Part shown: positions 25,741-33,827 of the stretch, in pieces | How positions within the stretch are numbered: position 1 is the stretch's first letter | Layout: each line of letters begins with the position of its first letter | Origin: Achromobacter xylosoxidans | Lineage (GTDB): Bacteria > Pseudomonadota > Gammaproteobacteria > Burkholderiales > Burkholderiaceae_B | Direction: 5' to 3' | Length of the DNA stretch: 64,000 nt | NCBI RefSeq assembly: GCF_002192695.1 | Contig: NZ_MTLG01000110.1 | Location: 124,001 to 188,000 of the forward strand | Position numbers and translations under genes: made by a program | Notes under the pieces: model-generated | The model's database searches: none | What the model was told of the DNA's origin: nothing | The model's input: the letters and a program-made list of their open reading frames with translations, nothing else

Positions 25741-26916
25741 ATGTCCGTCCAGTTGTCCCCTTTGCCCGGCTCCGAGCCGGAATCCTTCGGCATCGCTTCG
25801 GTTGCCGAGATCATCGCCGAGCTGCGCGCCGGCCGCATCGTCATCCTGGTTGACGAGGAAGACCGTGAAAACGAGGGCGACCTGGTCATGGCCGCCGAAT
25901 TCGTCACGCCCGAAGCCATCAACTTCATGGTGACGCACGGCCGCGGCCTGGTGTGCCTGACCCTGACCGAAGAGCGCTGCCGCCAGCTGGACCTGCCCCT
26001 GATGGCGGCCCGCAACGGCACGCGCTACGGCACCAACTTCACCCAGTCGATCGAGGCCGCAGAAGGCGTCGAAACCGGCATTTCGGCCGCCGACCGCGCC
26101 CGCACCATCCAGGTGGCGGTGGCGCGCGACGCCAAGCCCGCTGATCTGGTCCAGCCCGGCCACATCTTCCCGGTGCGCGCGGTGCCCGGCGGAGTGCTGG
26201 TGCGCGCCGGCCATACCGAGGCCGGCTGCGACCTGACCGCCATGGCAGGCCTGACGCCCGCCGCCGTGATCTGTGAAATCCTCAAGCCGGACGGCACCAT
26301 GGCCCGCCTGCCGGACCTGGTGCAGTTCGCCCGCGAGCACGGCCTGAAGATCGGCACCATCGCCGACCTGATCCAGTACCGCAGCGAACACGAATCCATC
26401 GTCAAGCGCGTGGGCAAGCGCACCATGCAGACGGCCTGGGGCGAATTCGAGGCCGTGGCCTATGAGGACGCCGCCACCGGCTCCGCCCATTTGGCGCTGG
26501 TGCATGGTAACGTGACTCCCGACGCCGAGACGCTGGTGCGCGTGCACGAGCCGGCCTCCGTGCTGGACGTGCTGGACACCGGAGCCAGCCCGCACAGCTG
26601 GGGCGTGGCGCAGGCCCTGCAGGCCATCGCGGCCGCACCCGCCGGCGTGCTGGTGCTGATGAACTGCCAGTCGTCCACGGAACACCTGTTTGGCCAGATC
26701 GCTGGTTGGAATGACCCGAAGGCCCAGGCCAATCCCGCCAACGCCGACCGTTACGGCCTGCGCACCTACGGGATTGGCGCCCAGATTCTGCGTGACCTGC
26801 ACGTGGGCCAGATGAAGCTGCTGGCCCGGCCGCGCAAGATGCCCAGCATGGCGGGCTTCTCGCTCACCATTACGGGTTACGATTGCGACCCTCCGAATAC
26901 TCCCGCAACACACTGA
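25741..26916 (+). CDS. ribB: 3,4-dihydroxy-2-butanone-4-phosphate synthase with degenerate GTP cyclohydrolase II domain
   Basis: A 391-aa protein of RibBA layout. The N-terminal DHBP synthase (~20-225) is intact: VDEEDRENEGDLVMAAEF with the catalytic acidic loop, THGRGLVCL, and GHTEAGCDLT. The C-terminal half resembles GTP cyclohydrolase II, but its zinc-binding Cys cluster is missing: where functional enzymes have RVHSECLTGDVFGSxRCDCG, this reads VRVHEPASVLDVLDTG. It therefore probably makes only DHBP and is of the RibBX type known in other proteobacteria. It is followed 10 bp later by ribH. No FMN riboswitch was recognised upstream. Confidence 0.92.
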   Translation: MSVQLSPLPGSEPESFGIASVAEIIAELRAGRIVILVDEEDRENEGDLVMAAEFVTPEAINFMVTHGRGLVCLTLTEERCRQLDLPLMAARNGTRYGTNFTQSIEAAEGVETGISAADRARTIQVAVARDAKPADLVQPGHIFPVRAVPGGVLVRAGHTEAGCDLTAMAGLTPAAVICEILKPDGTMARLPDLVQFAREHGLKIGTIADLIQYRSEHESIVKRVGKRTMQTAWGEFEAVAYEDAATGSAHLALVHGNVTPDAETLVRVHEPASVLDVLDTGASPHSWGVAQALQAIAAAPAGVLVLMNCQSSTEHLFGQIAGWNDPKAQANPANADRYGLRTYGIGAQILRDLHVGQMKLLARPRKMPSMAGFSLTITGYDCDPPNTPATH

Positions 26917-26926
26917 AGGCCGACAT

Positions 26927-27457
26927 ATGAACCCTTACATCCTTACCCCCGACCTGAACGGCGAAGGGCTGCACATCGGCATCGTACGCGCCCGCTTCAA
27001 CGAGGAAGTCGGCCAGGCCGAACTCGAAGCGTGCCTGAAGGAACTGGCCGAACTGGGCGTGGACGAGCGCGACGTGATGGTCGCCACCGTTCCGGGCGCC
27101 CTGGAACTGGGCGTGGCCCTGTCCCACATGGCCGAAACGTTTGAATTCGACGCCCTGATCGCGCTGGGCGCGGTCATCCGCGGCGAGACCTATCACTTTG
27201 AAGTGGTCAGCAATGAAATGGCCACGGCAATCACCCGTATTTCCCTGGAAACCGGCATCCCCGTCGCCAATGGCGTGCTGACCGTCGACACCGACGAGCA
27301 GGCGCAGGCGCGCGCCGCCGGCAAGGGTCGCGATTGCGCCCAGGTGGCCGTTGAAATGGCCAACCTGGTGGCGGCCCTGGAACCCGAGGAAGAAGACGAA
27401 GACGACGAAGACGAGGACGAAGATTTTGACGACGAAGAAGACGACGACCAGCGCTGA
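26927..27457 (+). CDS. ribH: 6,7-dimethyl-8-ribityllumazine synthase
   Basis: A 176-aa enzyme condensing the RibB product with the pyrimidine intermediate to make lumazine. Core motifs are IVRARFNEEV, VPGALELGVAL, ALGAVIRGETYHFEVV and NGVLTVDTDEQAQAR. The last 25 or so residues are an almost pure Asp/Glu tail (EEEDEDDEDEDEDFDDEEDD), absent from the usual ~155-aa enzyme. The tail codons overlap the nusB start. ATG start 10 bp after ribB. Confidence 0.96.
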   Translation: MNPYILTPDLNGEGLHIGIVRARFNEEVGQAELEACLKELAELGVDERDVMVATVPGALELGVALSHMAETFEFDALIALGAVIRGETYHFEVVSNEMATAITRISLETGIPVANGVLTVDTDEQAQARAAGKGRDCAQVAVEMANLVAALEPEEEDEDDEDEDEDFDDEEDDDQR

Positions 27458-27929
27458 TAGCGCGGCGCAGGCCCGCGCCAACGCGCGCAGCGCGCGCCGC
27501 CGCGCCCGCGAATTCGCCCTGCAAGGCGTGTACGCGTGGCTGCTGCGCGGCGGCGAAGGCACGCAGGACGCCGGCGAGATCGACGCCCATCTGCGCGACA
27601 CCGAGGACTTTTCCGAGGCCGATGCGCAGTGGTTCAAGACCTTGCTGCATGGCGTGCTGCGCGAAGCGCCCGCGTTGCGCCAGCGTTTCACGCCCTACGT
27701 CGACCGTCCGCTGGCCGAGCTGTCGCCCGTTGAGCATGGCATCCTGCTGATCGGCAGCTTCGAACTGATCCATCATGTCGAAGTGCCGTACAAGGTCGCC
27801 ATCAATGAAGCCGTCGAACTGGCCAAGTCGTTCGGCGGCACCGACGGTTTCAAGTTCGTCAACGGCGTGCTGGACAAGCTGGCGGCCGACGTGCGCGCGA
27901 ACGAAGTCCAGGCTGCTGCTAGACGGTAG
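27426..27929 (+). CDS. nusB: Transcription antitermination factor NusB
   Basis: A 167-aa RNA-binding protein of the rRNA antitermination complex with NusE. The all-helical fold begins SARRRAREFALQGVYAWLL, and the C-terminal motif VPYKVAINEAVELAKSFGG and FVNGVLDKLA is complete. No ATG exists before the conserved core; a TTG at 27426, 32 bp inside ribH, gives a plausible basic Thr/Lys-rich tail. A start further upstream would only translate the ribH acidic tail in another frame. Confidence 0.9.
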   Translation: MTTKKTTTSADSAAQARANARSARRRAREFALQGVYAWLLRGGEGTQDAGEIDAHLRDTEDFSEADAQWFKTLLHGVLREAPALRQRFTPYVDRPLAELSPVEHGILLIGSFELIHHVEVPYKVAINEAVELAKSFGGTDGFKFVNGVLDKLAADVRANEVQAAARR

Positions 27930-28110
27930 GGCTCCCCCGAAGCGCTGCGCGCTTCCCCCCAGGGGGGCGCCGCTGCGGACCGGCGGAGCCGGATCCGCGC
28001 GGCCCGGATTGTGGGGCACCTGTTTCTTGCGCGGTTGTGCGGCGGCGCGACCCATGATTTGTGTGGGGGCTGTAAGTCCCCCGCGGGATTCAACGCCGGC
28101 CGGCTGCGCC
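27930..28110. repeat. GC-rich extragenic repetitive-looking sequence between nusB and thiL
   Basis: This 197-bp spacer is packed with short inverted repeats: gaagcgc-tgc-gcgcttc at 27939-27955, a CCCCC/GGGGG pair right after, ccggcggagccgg, and gccgg/ccggc stems near 28095-28112. The composition resembles REP/BIME-like palindromic elements reported in betaproteobacterial genomes. No ORF. It may stabilise or attenuate the nusB-thiL transcript. Confidence 0.5.
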
Positions 28111-28126
28111 GGACTGCGGAGTTGCC

Positions 28127-29092
28127 TTGGCGTCCGAATTTGATTTGATCGCGCGCTATTTCACCCGCGCGGCCCCTGCCGGCCTGCTGGGCGTGGGCGA
28201 TGATTGCGCCCTGTTCCCGGTCCCGCCCGGCGAACAGGTGGCCACCAGCACGGACTTGCTGCTGGAAGGCCGCCATTTCTTTCCCGATGTGGATCCGAAG
28301 TCGCTGGGGCACAAGGCCCTGGCGGTGAATCTGTCCGATCTGGCCGCCATGGGCGCGCGCCCTGTCGGCTGCGTGCTGGGCCTGGCCTTGCCGCGGCTGG
28401 ACGAACCCTGGCTGGCGGCTTTCGCTGAGGGCTTCCACGCGCTGGCCGCCGCCCACGGCTGCCCGCTCATCGGCGGCGACACCACGCGCAGCGCGCACGA
28501 CCTTGCCATCAGCGTCACCGTGTTCGGCGCCGTGCCGGCAGCGCAGGCCCTGAGACGGGACGGCGCCCAGGCTGGCGACGACATCTGGGTATCGGGCGAA
28601 TTGGGGGCGGCCGACGTCGCCTACCGTCTGCTGGACGGGCAGTACCCTGCCGATGCGGCGCTGCTGGCGGCGACGCGCGGCGCGCTGGAATGGCCCGAGC
28701 CGCAGGTGGCACTGGGTCTGGCGCTGCGCGGCATCGCCCATGCCGCCATCGATATTTCCGACGGCCTGCTGCAGGACCTGGGCCACATCCTGGCCGCCAG
28801 CCGCGTCGGCGCCACGCTGCAGTACGAGCAGATGCCCGTGGCCGCCGCCCTGGCGCCGCTGGACGAAGCGCCGCTGCGCCGAGCCGTGCTGGGCGGGGGC
28901 GACGTCTACCAGCTGTGCTTCACCGCGCCTGCTTCCGGGCGCGAGGCCGTGGTCGCTGCGGCGGCCGCATCCGGCGCGCGCATCACCCGCGTCGGACAGG
29001 TCCAGGCGCGGCCCGGCCTGTCCGTGCTGGACAGCCAGGGCCAGCCCCTGGCCGAGCTGCCTGCCGGTTTCGATCATTTTCCCGCGGCCTGA
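28127..29092 (+). CDS. thiL: Thiamine-monophosphate kinase
   Basis: A 321-aa cytoplasmic kinase converting thiamine phosphate to thiamine pyrophosphate with ATP. Diagnostic residues are GVGDDCALF, ATSTDLLLEGRHF, NLSDLAAMGARP, GGDTTRS and DISDGLLQDLGHI. It starts with TTG at 28127, with GGAG six bases upstream; no ATG keeps the conserved N-terminus. It follows the repeat-rich spacer after nusB; pgpA follows 26 bp downstream. Confidence 0.95.
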   Translation: MASEFDLIARYFTRAAPAGLLGVGDDCALFPVPPGEQVATSTDLLLEGRHFFPDVDPKSLGHKALAVNLSDLAAMGARPVGCVLGLALPRLDEPWLAAFAEGFHALAAAHGCPLIGGDTTRSAHDLAISVTVFGAVPAAQALRRDGAQAGDDIWVSGELGAADVAYRLLDGQYPADAALLAATRGALEWPEPQVALGLALRGIAHAAIDISDGLLQDLGHILAASRVGATLQYEQMPVAAALAPLDEAPLRRAVLGGGDVYQLCFTAPASGREAVVAAAAASGARITRVGQVQARPGLSVLDSQGQPLAELPAGFDHFPAA

Positions 29093-29118
29093 TCCGCCGC
29101 GTCCCAACCCGCACACCC

Positions 29119-29655
29119 ATGCCGTCGACCGACAATCGTCCCACCTCCATGCGCGACCGCGCCCGGACCGCATACCCGCCCTTGTCCTGGGTCTGTCGCG
29201 ATCCGGGCAGGCTCATCGCCTTTGGCTTCGGCAGCGGCCTGATCCGGCCTGCCTCGGGCACCTGGGGCACGCTGCTGGCCTGGGCGATCTGGGTCGCCGC
29301 CGCGCCCGCCGCGTCGGACTGGGCGATCGGCGCATTCCTGGCGCTGGCTTTTTTATACGGATGCTGGGCCTGCCATCGCGTCGGCCGTGAACTCCAGCAG
29401 TCGGATCATGTCGGAATGGTCTGGGACGAGATGGTGGCGTTCTGGCTGGTGCTCTGGCTGACGCCCGCGGGCTGGTTGCCGCAGGCGCTGGCGTTCGTGC
29501 TGTTCCGCACGTTCGACATCGTCAAGCCGCCTCCCATCAAGTTCTTCGACGCCCACATCAAGGGCGGTTTCGGCGTGATGTGGGACGATATCGTGGCGGC
29601 CGGATACGCCTTGCTGGTCATGGCGCTGGTCGTGCGCACAGGAGTCTTGGGATGA
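29119..29655 (+). CDS. pgpA: Phosphatidylglycerophosphatase A
   Basis: A 178-aa inner-membrane phosphatase that makes phosphatidylglycerol. Conserved parts include FGFGSGLIRPASGTWGTL, the acidic VWDEMVAFW and FRTFDIVKPPPIKFFD; three to four hydrophobic helices are visible. ATG at 29119; a second ATG ten codons on is an alternative. It overlaps pncC by 4 bp (ATGA). Confidence 0.94.
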   Translation: MPSTDNRPTSMRDRARTAYPPLSWVCRDPGRLIAFGFGSGLIRPASGTWGTLLAWAIWVAAAPAASDWAIGAFLALAFLYGCWACHRVGRELQQSDHVGMVWDEMVAFWLVLWLTPAGWLPQALAFVLFRTFDIVKPPPIKFFDAHIKGGFGVMWDDIVAAGYALLVMALVVRTGVLG

Positions 29656-30218
29656 GCGGACAACAAGAAGGCACCCGGCAAAATCTGTCGGCCGAACAGT
29701 TGGCGCAGGCCACCTCGCTGGCCCTGGCCGAAAGGCTGGGCGAAACGCTGCGGCGCAAGGGCTGGATGCTGGGCACGGCCGAATCCTGCACCGGCGGCCT
29801 GTTGGCCGGGGCCATGACGGCGGTGGCTGGATCCAGCGACTGGTTCGAGCGCGGCTTCGTGACCTACAGCAACGAGGCCAAGGTTTCTGAACTGGACGTG
29901 TCGCCCGACGCCTTGCACCACTTCGGCGCCGTCAGCGAACCGGTGGCGCTGGAGATGGCCAACGGCGTGCTGCTGGCCTCGCCCGCCGCGCATGTGGCGG
30001 TGTCCACGACAGGCATCGCCGGTCCCGGCGGCGCGACGCCCGGCAAGCCGGTGGGCATGGTGTGCTTCGGTTTCGCGCTGCGCGCGGGCGAAGGCATCAG
30101 CAGCCGCGCCGTCACGCACGTGTTCCCCGGCGACCGCGCGCAAGTGCGCAACGCGGCGGTGGATTACGCGCTGCGCGGGGTGCTGGAATTGTTGGGAGCG
30201 CCGGTCAACCGACGCTGA
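29652..30218 (+). CDS. pncC: Nicotinamide-nucleotide amidohydrolase PncC (CinA C-terminal family)
   Basis: A 188-aa enzyme deamidating NMN to NaMN in pyridine nucleotide recycling. Motifs: TAESCTGGLLAGAMT, FVTYSNEAK, STTGIAGPGGATPGKPVG. It is the stand-alone CinA C-terminal domain, as usual in this group. It overlaps pgpA and ends the ribB-pncC core block; pyrF converges on it. Confidence 0.94.
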   Translation: MSGQQEGTRQNLSAEQLAQATSLALAERLGETLRRKGWMLGTAESCTGGLLAGAMTAVAGSSDWFERGFVTYSNEAKVSELDVSPDALHHFGAVSEPVALEMANGVLLASPAAHVAVSTTGIAGPGGATPGKPVGMVCFGFALRAGEGISSRAVTHVFPGDRAQVRNAAVDYALRGVLELLGAPVNRR

Positions 30219-30238
30219 AGGACGAGGCTTGCGCAGCT

Positions 30239-30255
30239 GGGGGCGCGAAGCCCCC
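30239..30255. terminator. Hairpin between convergent pncC and pyrF
   Basis: gggggc (30239-30244) pairs with gccccc (30250-30255) over a 5-nt loop. There is no T tract on either side, so it is a weak candidate terminator only. Confidence 0.35.
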
Positions 30256-30265
30256 GTGCCGGAGA

Positions 30266-31084
30266 TCAGCGCACCGCGTTGATCGCGTCGCGCAAGCCCT
30301 TGGCCGCCGTGCCGGCGGCCTCGCGCCAGTCGTCGCCGCCGCTGGCGTAGATGATGGCGCGCGACGAGTTGATCATCATGCCGCTGCGGGCCGTGTTGGC
30401 GCCGGCGTTCACCGTGGCGGTGATGTCGCCGCCCTGGGCGCCGATGCCTGGCACCAGCAGCGGCACCGCGTCGCCGATGCGTTCGCGCACCGCGGCCAGC
30501 TCATTCGGGAAGGTCGCGCCCACCACCAGGCCGCACTGGCCATTGGCGTTCCATTTGTCGGCGACCAGGCCCGCGACGTGCAGGTAGAGCGGCTCGCCAT
30601 TGTCCATCTTCAGGAATTGCAGATCCGAGCCGCCGGGGTTGGAGGTGCGGCACAGCACGATCACGCCGCGGTCGCGCCACGCCAGATAGGGTTCCACCGA
30701 GTCCAGGCCCATGTAGGGGCTGACCGTCAGCGCGTGCGCCTGGTAGCGTTCGTAGGCTTCGCGGGCATAGTTCTCGGCGGTGGAGCCGATGTCGCCGCGC
30801 TTGGCGTCCAGCACGATGGGCAGGTCGGGATGCTTTTCGCGGATGTGCTGGCACAGCGCTTCCAGCTGGTCTTCGGCGCGGTGCGCGGCAAAGTAGGCGA
30901 TCTGCGGCTTGAAGCTGCAGGCGTAGGGCGCGGTGGCGTCCACGATGTCGCGGCAGAACTGGAAGATGGCGTCCGGCTTGTCCTGCAGTTCGCGGGGGAA
31001 GCGCTGCGGATCGGGATCCAGCCCGACTTGCAGGAGCGAGTTGCTGGTGGTCCAGGCGTGTTCGAGTTTTTGCAGGAAATTCAT
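30266..31084 (-). CDS. pyrF: Orotidine 5'-phosphate decarboxylase (subfamily 2)
   Basis: A 272-aa enzyme catalysing the last step of UMP synthesis. The active-site motif LDAKRGDIGSTAENYA is clear (the K-R-G-D form of the type 2 group), with VGLDPDP at the N-terminus and VPGIGAQGGD and SSRAIIYA near the phosphate site. ATG at 31084. It lies 6 bp after the stop of the oxidoreductase gene on the same strand, so the two are probably cotranscribed. Confidence 0.96.
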   Translation of the reverse strand: MNFLQKLEHAWTTSNSLLQVGLDPDPQRFPRELQDKPDAIFQFCRDIVDATAPYACSFKPQIAYFAAHRAEDQLEALCQHIREKHPDLPIVLDAKRGDIGSTAENYAREAYERYQAHALTVSPYMGLDSVEPYLAWRDRGVIVLCRTSNPGGSDLQFLKMDNGEPLYLHVAGLVADKWNANGQCGLVVGATFPNELAAVRERIGDAVPLLVPGIGAQGGDITATVNAGANTARSGMMINSSRAIIYASGGDDWREAAGTAAKGLRDAINAVR

Positions 31085-31090
31085 GGGAGT

Positions 31091-32410
31091 TCAGTGCAGT
31101 TTGACCCGCGGGCGCGTGCGCCGCATGAGCAGGCGGGCCAGGGCAAGGGAGGCGGTACGAGAGACGCCGAGCACCGCTTTGTGGTGCATCAGGTGCAGGC
31201 TCATGTACATCAGGCGTGCCAGTGTACCGCTTACGAACAGTCCCCGTCCGGCGAGCTTGCCCATCAGGCTGCCGACGCCGGCGTCCTGGCCCAGCGACAC
31301 CAGCGAGCCGTGGTCCTCGTAGACGTAGGGCGCGGTGGATTCGGGCGCATGGCGCAGGCGCGCGGTGAGCTTCTTGGCCAGGTAGTCGGCCTGCTGGTGG
31401 GCCGCCTGGGCGCGGGCCGGCACGCTGCGGCCGTCGCGCCACGGCGCCGCGCAGCAGTCGCCCAGCGCCAGGATGTGCGGATCGGCGGTTTCCAGCCGTT
31501 CGTTGACTTCCAGTTGGCCCACCTTGTTCAGCGGCAGGTCCAGGTCGGCCAGCAGGGCCGGGCCCTGGATGCCCGCCGCCCACATGCAGAGCTGGGCGGG
31601 GAATTCACGGCCGTCCGCTGTCCTGACGCTGTCGGCCGTGACTTCCGAGACCCGGCAGGACGTTTCCACCCGTATGCCCATCTCGGTCAGCCGCTTGGTG
31701 GCCGCTATCGAGATCTTCTCGGGCAGGGCGGACAGGATGCGCGGCGCGCCCTCGACCAGGGTGATGGCCAGGTCGCGTTCGGCGCGGAAATTGGGCAGGC
31801 CGTAGGCGCTGACCACGTGGCTGGCCTCGACCAGTTCCACGGCCAGCTCGACGCCGGTGGCGCCGCCGCCCACGATCACCAGATCCAGGCGGGCCGAGGG
31901 GTTGCGCACCTTGGCCTGGTCGACCAGGGCCATGGCCTTGAGCATGGTCAGCCGGAATTGCTCGGCGTTCTCGGTGGAGTCCAGCGTGACCGCGTGTTCG
32001 GCCGCGCCCGGCGTATTGAAGAAATTGGAGGTGCTGCCCAGGGCCAGCACCAGGGTGTCGTAGGCCAGTTCGCGGCGCGGCAGGACTTCCTGGCCCTGCG
32101 CGTCGCTCACCGCGCCCACCGTGATCCGGCGCTGCTCGCGGTCGACCTGTTCCAGACGGCCCTGCGCGAACGAAAACCCGTTCATGTGGGCCAGCATCAG
32201 GTAGGACAGGCCTTCCTGGTGGATGTCCAGCGTGCCCGCGGCCGCTTCATGCAGCGAGGGTTTCCAGATATGGAAGGGGCGGCTGTCGACCAGCGTGATG
32301 TGCTGCCGGCCATGCACGCGGCCGAGCTTGGCCGCCAATTCCAGGCCGCCGGCGCCGCCGCCGACGATGACAATGCGCTCGGAGGAGTCGGGTGTCGATC
32401 TAGGCATCAT
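31091..32410 (-). CDS. NDH-2-type NAD(P)H dehydrogenase / FAD-dependent oxidoreductase
   Basis: A 439-aa flavoprotein. FAD-binding IVIVGGGAGGLELA at the N-terminus, NAD-binding LVIVGGGATGVELAVEL near residue 185, and LALGDC near 310 are as in type II NADH:quinone dehydrogenases. A C-terminal amphipathic and hydrophobic stretch (LFVSGTLARLMYMSLHLMHH) probably anchors it at the inner membrane. It would pass electrons from NADH to quinone without proton pumping. Two ATGs at 32410 and 32407 are both possible. Confidence 0.88.
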   Translation of the reverse strand: MMPRSTPDSSERIVIVGGGAGGLELAAKLGRVHGRQHITLVDSRPFHIWKPSLHEAAAGTLDIHQEGLSYLMLAHMNGFSFAQGRLEQVDREQRRITVGAVSDAQGQEVLPRRELAYDTLVLALGSTSNFFNTPGAAEHAVTLDSTENAEQFRLTMLKAMALVDQAKVRNPSARLDLVIVGGGATGVELAVELVEASHVVSAYGLPNFRAERDLAITLVEGAPRILSALPEKISIAATKRLTEMGIRVETSCRVSEVTADSVRTADGREFPAQLCMWAAGIQGPALLADLDLPLNKVGQLEVNERLETADPHILALGDCCAAPWRDGRSVPARAQAAHQQADYLAKKLTARLRHAPESTAPYVYEDHGSLVSLGQDAGVGSLMGKLAGRGLFVSGTLARLMYMSLHLMHHKAVLGVSRTASLALARLLMRRTRPRVKLH

Positions 32411-32459
32411 GGCTCCCAGTATAAGTAGCGGCGCATCTCCCCGGAGATGATTAGCCGCG

Positions 32460-32858
32460 TCAATGCATGACGAATCGGCTGATGGCCACGCCGATCCAGA
32501 CCGCCCCGGCGAAGATCAGCAGCAGCATCACGGCGGCGCTGCCCAGGTCCTTCGCGCGTCCCAGCAGCGGGTGCGATTCGACGGAAAGCGCGTCGGCCAG
32601 CGCCTCGATGGCGGAATTCAGCAACTCCGCCGCCAGCACCATGATCACCGTGCCCACCAGGAAAAACACTTCGACCGTGGTCCGGCCGAGGAAGAACGCG
32701 GCCGGGATCATCAACACGGCCAGCGCCAGTTCCTGGCGGAATGCCGCCTCGTACTTGATCGCGGCCTGCAGGCCCTGCAGCGAGTAGCGCAGCGCATTCA
32801 GGATGCGGCGCAGGCCGCCTGTGCTCTTGTAGGGCGAATGATGCGGATTGTGTGACAT
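32460..32858 (-). CDS. dgkA: Diacylglycerol kinase
   Basis: A 132-aa inner-membrane enzyme phosphorylating diacylglycerol from membrane-derived oligosaccharide synthesis. It has three hydrophobic helices, the N-terminal amphipathic region (LNALRYSLQGLQAAIKYEAAFRQEL, abridged) and the catalytic AELLNSAIEALAD and AKDLGSAAV motifs. ATG at 32858. It lies 49 bp upstream of the oxidoreductase gene on the same strand. Confidence 0.95.
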   Translation of the reverse strand: MSHNPHHSPYKSTGGLRRILNALRYSLQGLQAAIKYEAAFRQELALAVLMIPAAFFLGRTTVEVFFLVGTVIMVLAAELLNSAIEALADALSVESHPLLGRAKDLGSAAVMLLLIFAGAVWIGVAISRFVMH

Positions 32859-33040
32859 GGGTACGGAAAGTGGGCTGGGTGTGGCGGCTTTTTAACAGAT
32901 AAGCATTGCCCGCGAGGCCATCGCGTGCATCTTTGGGCAAACCCTAATTGTGACGCATCCAGGGCCGGCGCAAGATTTGGTCAATTGGTAAGGCCACTTT
33001 ACCTTTTGGCCTGAATTTCCTACCCGAGTTTCCGCAGTCC

Positions 33041-33778
33041 ATGCCCATCCAGACCATCGAACCCCGCCGCCTGTATCGCCAGATCGCCGACCAGCTTCGC
33101 CTGCTGATCGAGTCGGGCGAGTTCCCGGTCGGCGCGCGCCTGCCGCCCGAGCGCGATCTGGCGCTCAAGCTGGGCGTGTCGCGTCCGTCGGTGCGCGAAG
33201 CGCTGATCGCGCTGGAGGTCGAAGGCTGGGTGGAGGTCCGCATGGGCTCGGGCGTCTATGTGCAAAGCCTGGCCGGGGGACCGCGCGCCAGCCTGACGGC
33301 AGAGAGTCCGCTGGAAACCATACGCGCCCGCCAGGTGATCGAAGGCGAGCTGGCCGCGCAGGCCGCCTTGCGCAACACACCGGCGCTGGTGGACGGGCTG
33401 GCCGAAGCCGTCGGCACCATGGAAGACGAGGCGCAAGCCGGCAACGTGCCGATCCGCGGAGACCGCTTGTTCCACCTACGCGTCGCCGAGATGGCGAACA
33501 ACGCCGTGCTGGTGCGCGTGGTGAGCGAACTGTTCGACGAGCGCCACAATCCGTTGTCCGTAAAGCTGGGCGACTACTTCGAGAATCCATCCAGCTGGGC
33601 GGCAGCCATCGCTGAACACCGCAAGGTGATCGAGGCCATCCGCGCCGGCGACGATCGCGGCGCGCGCGCCGCCATGCACCACCATCTGGCCTGCTCGCAC
33701 GATCGCCTCACGGCAAGCTGGCCTGGCGCGGACGCGTCCGGCCTGCAGTTGGACAGCCGGGAGCAGACGGAACCATGA
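33041..33778 (+). CDS. GntR/FadR-type regulator of the sugar-acid operon
   Basis: A 245-aa regulator. The N-terminal GntR winged HTH is RLYRQIADQLRLLIESGEFPVGARLPPERD-type (residues ~6-75, abridged), with VSRPSVREALIALEVEGWVEVR. The C-terminal FCD helical domain has FHLRVAEMANNAVLVRV, EHRKVIEAIRAGD and MHHHL, which supply metal-binding His residues. It heads the plus-strand cluster; a ggtaa-N7-ttacc inverted repeat at 32987-33003 upstream is a possible autoregulatory site. FCD regulators usually sense organic or sugar acids. Confidence 0.9.
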   Translation: MPIQTIEPRRLYRQIADQLRLLIESGEFPVGARLPPERDLALKLGVSRPSVREALIALEVEGWVEVRMGSGVYVQSLAGGPRASLTAESPLETIRARQVIEGELAAQAALRNTPALVDGLAEAVGTMEDEAQAGNVPIRGDRLFHLRVAEMANNAVLVRVVSELFDERHNPLSVKLGDYFENPSSWAAAIAEHRKVIEAIRAGDDRGARAAMHHHLACSHDRLTASWPGADASGLQLDSREQTEP

Positions 33779-33827
33779 CCATCGCACGCAGGTGTCCCCC
33801 GTTCGGAACGCCAAGGAGCAAGTCGCC

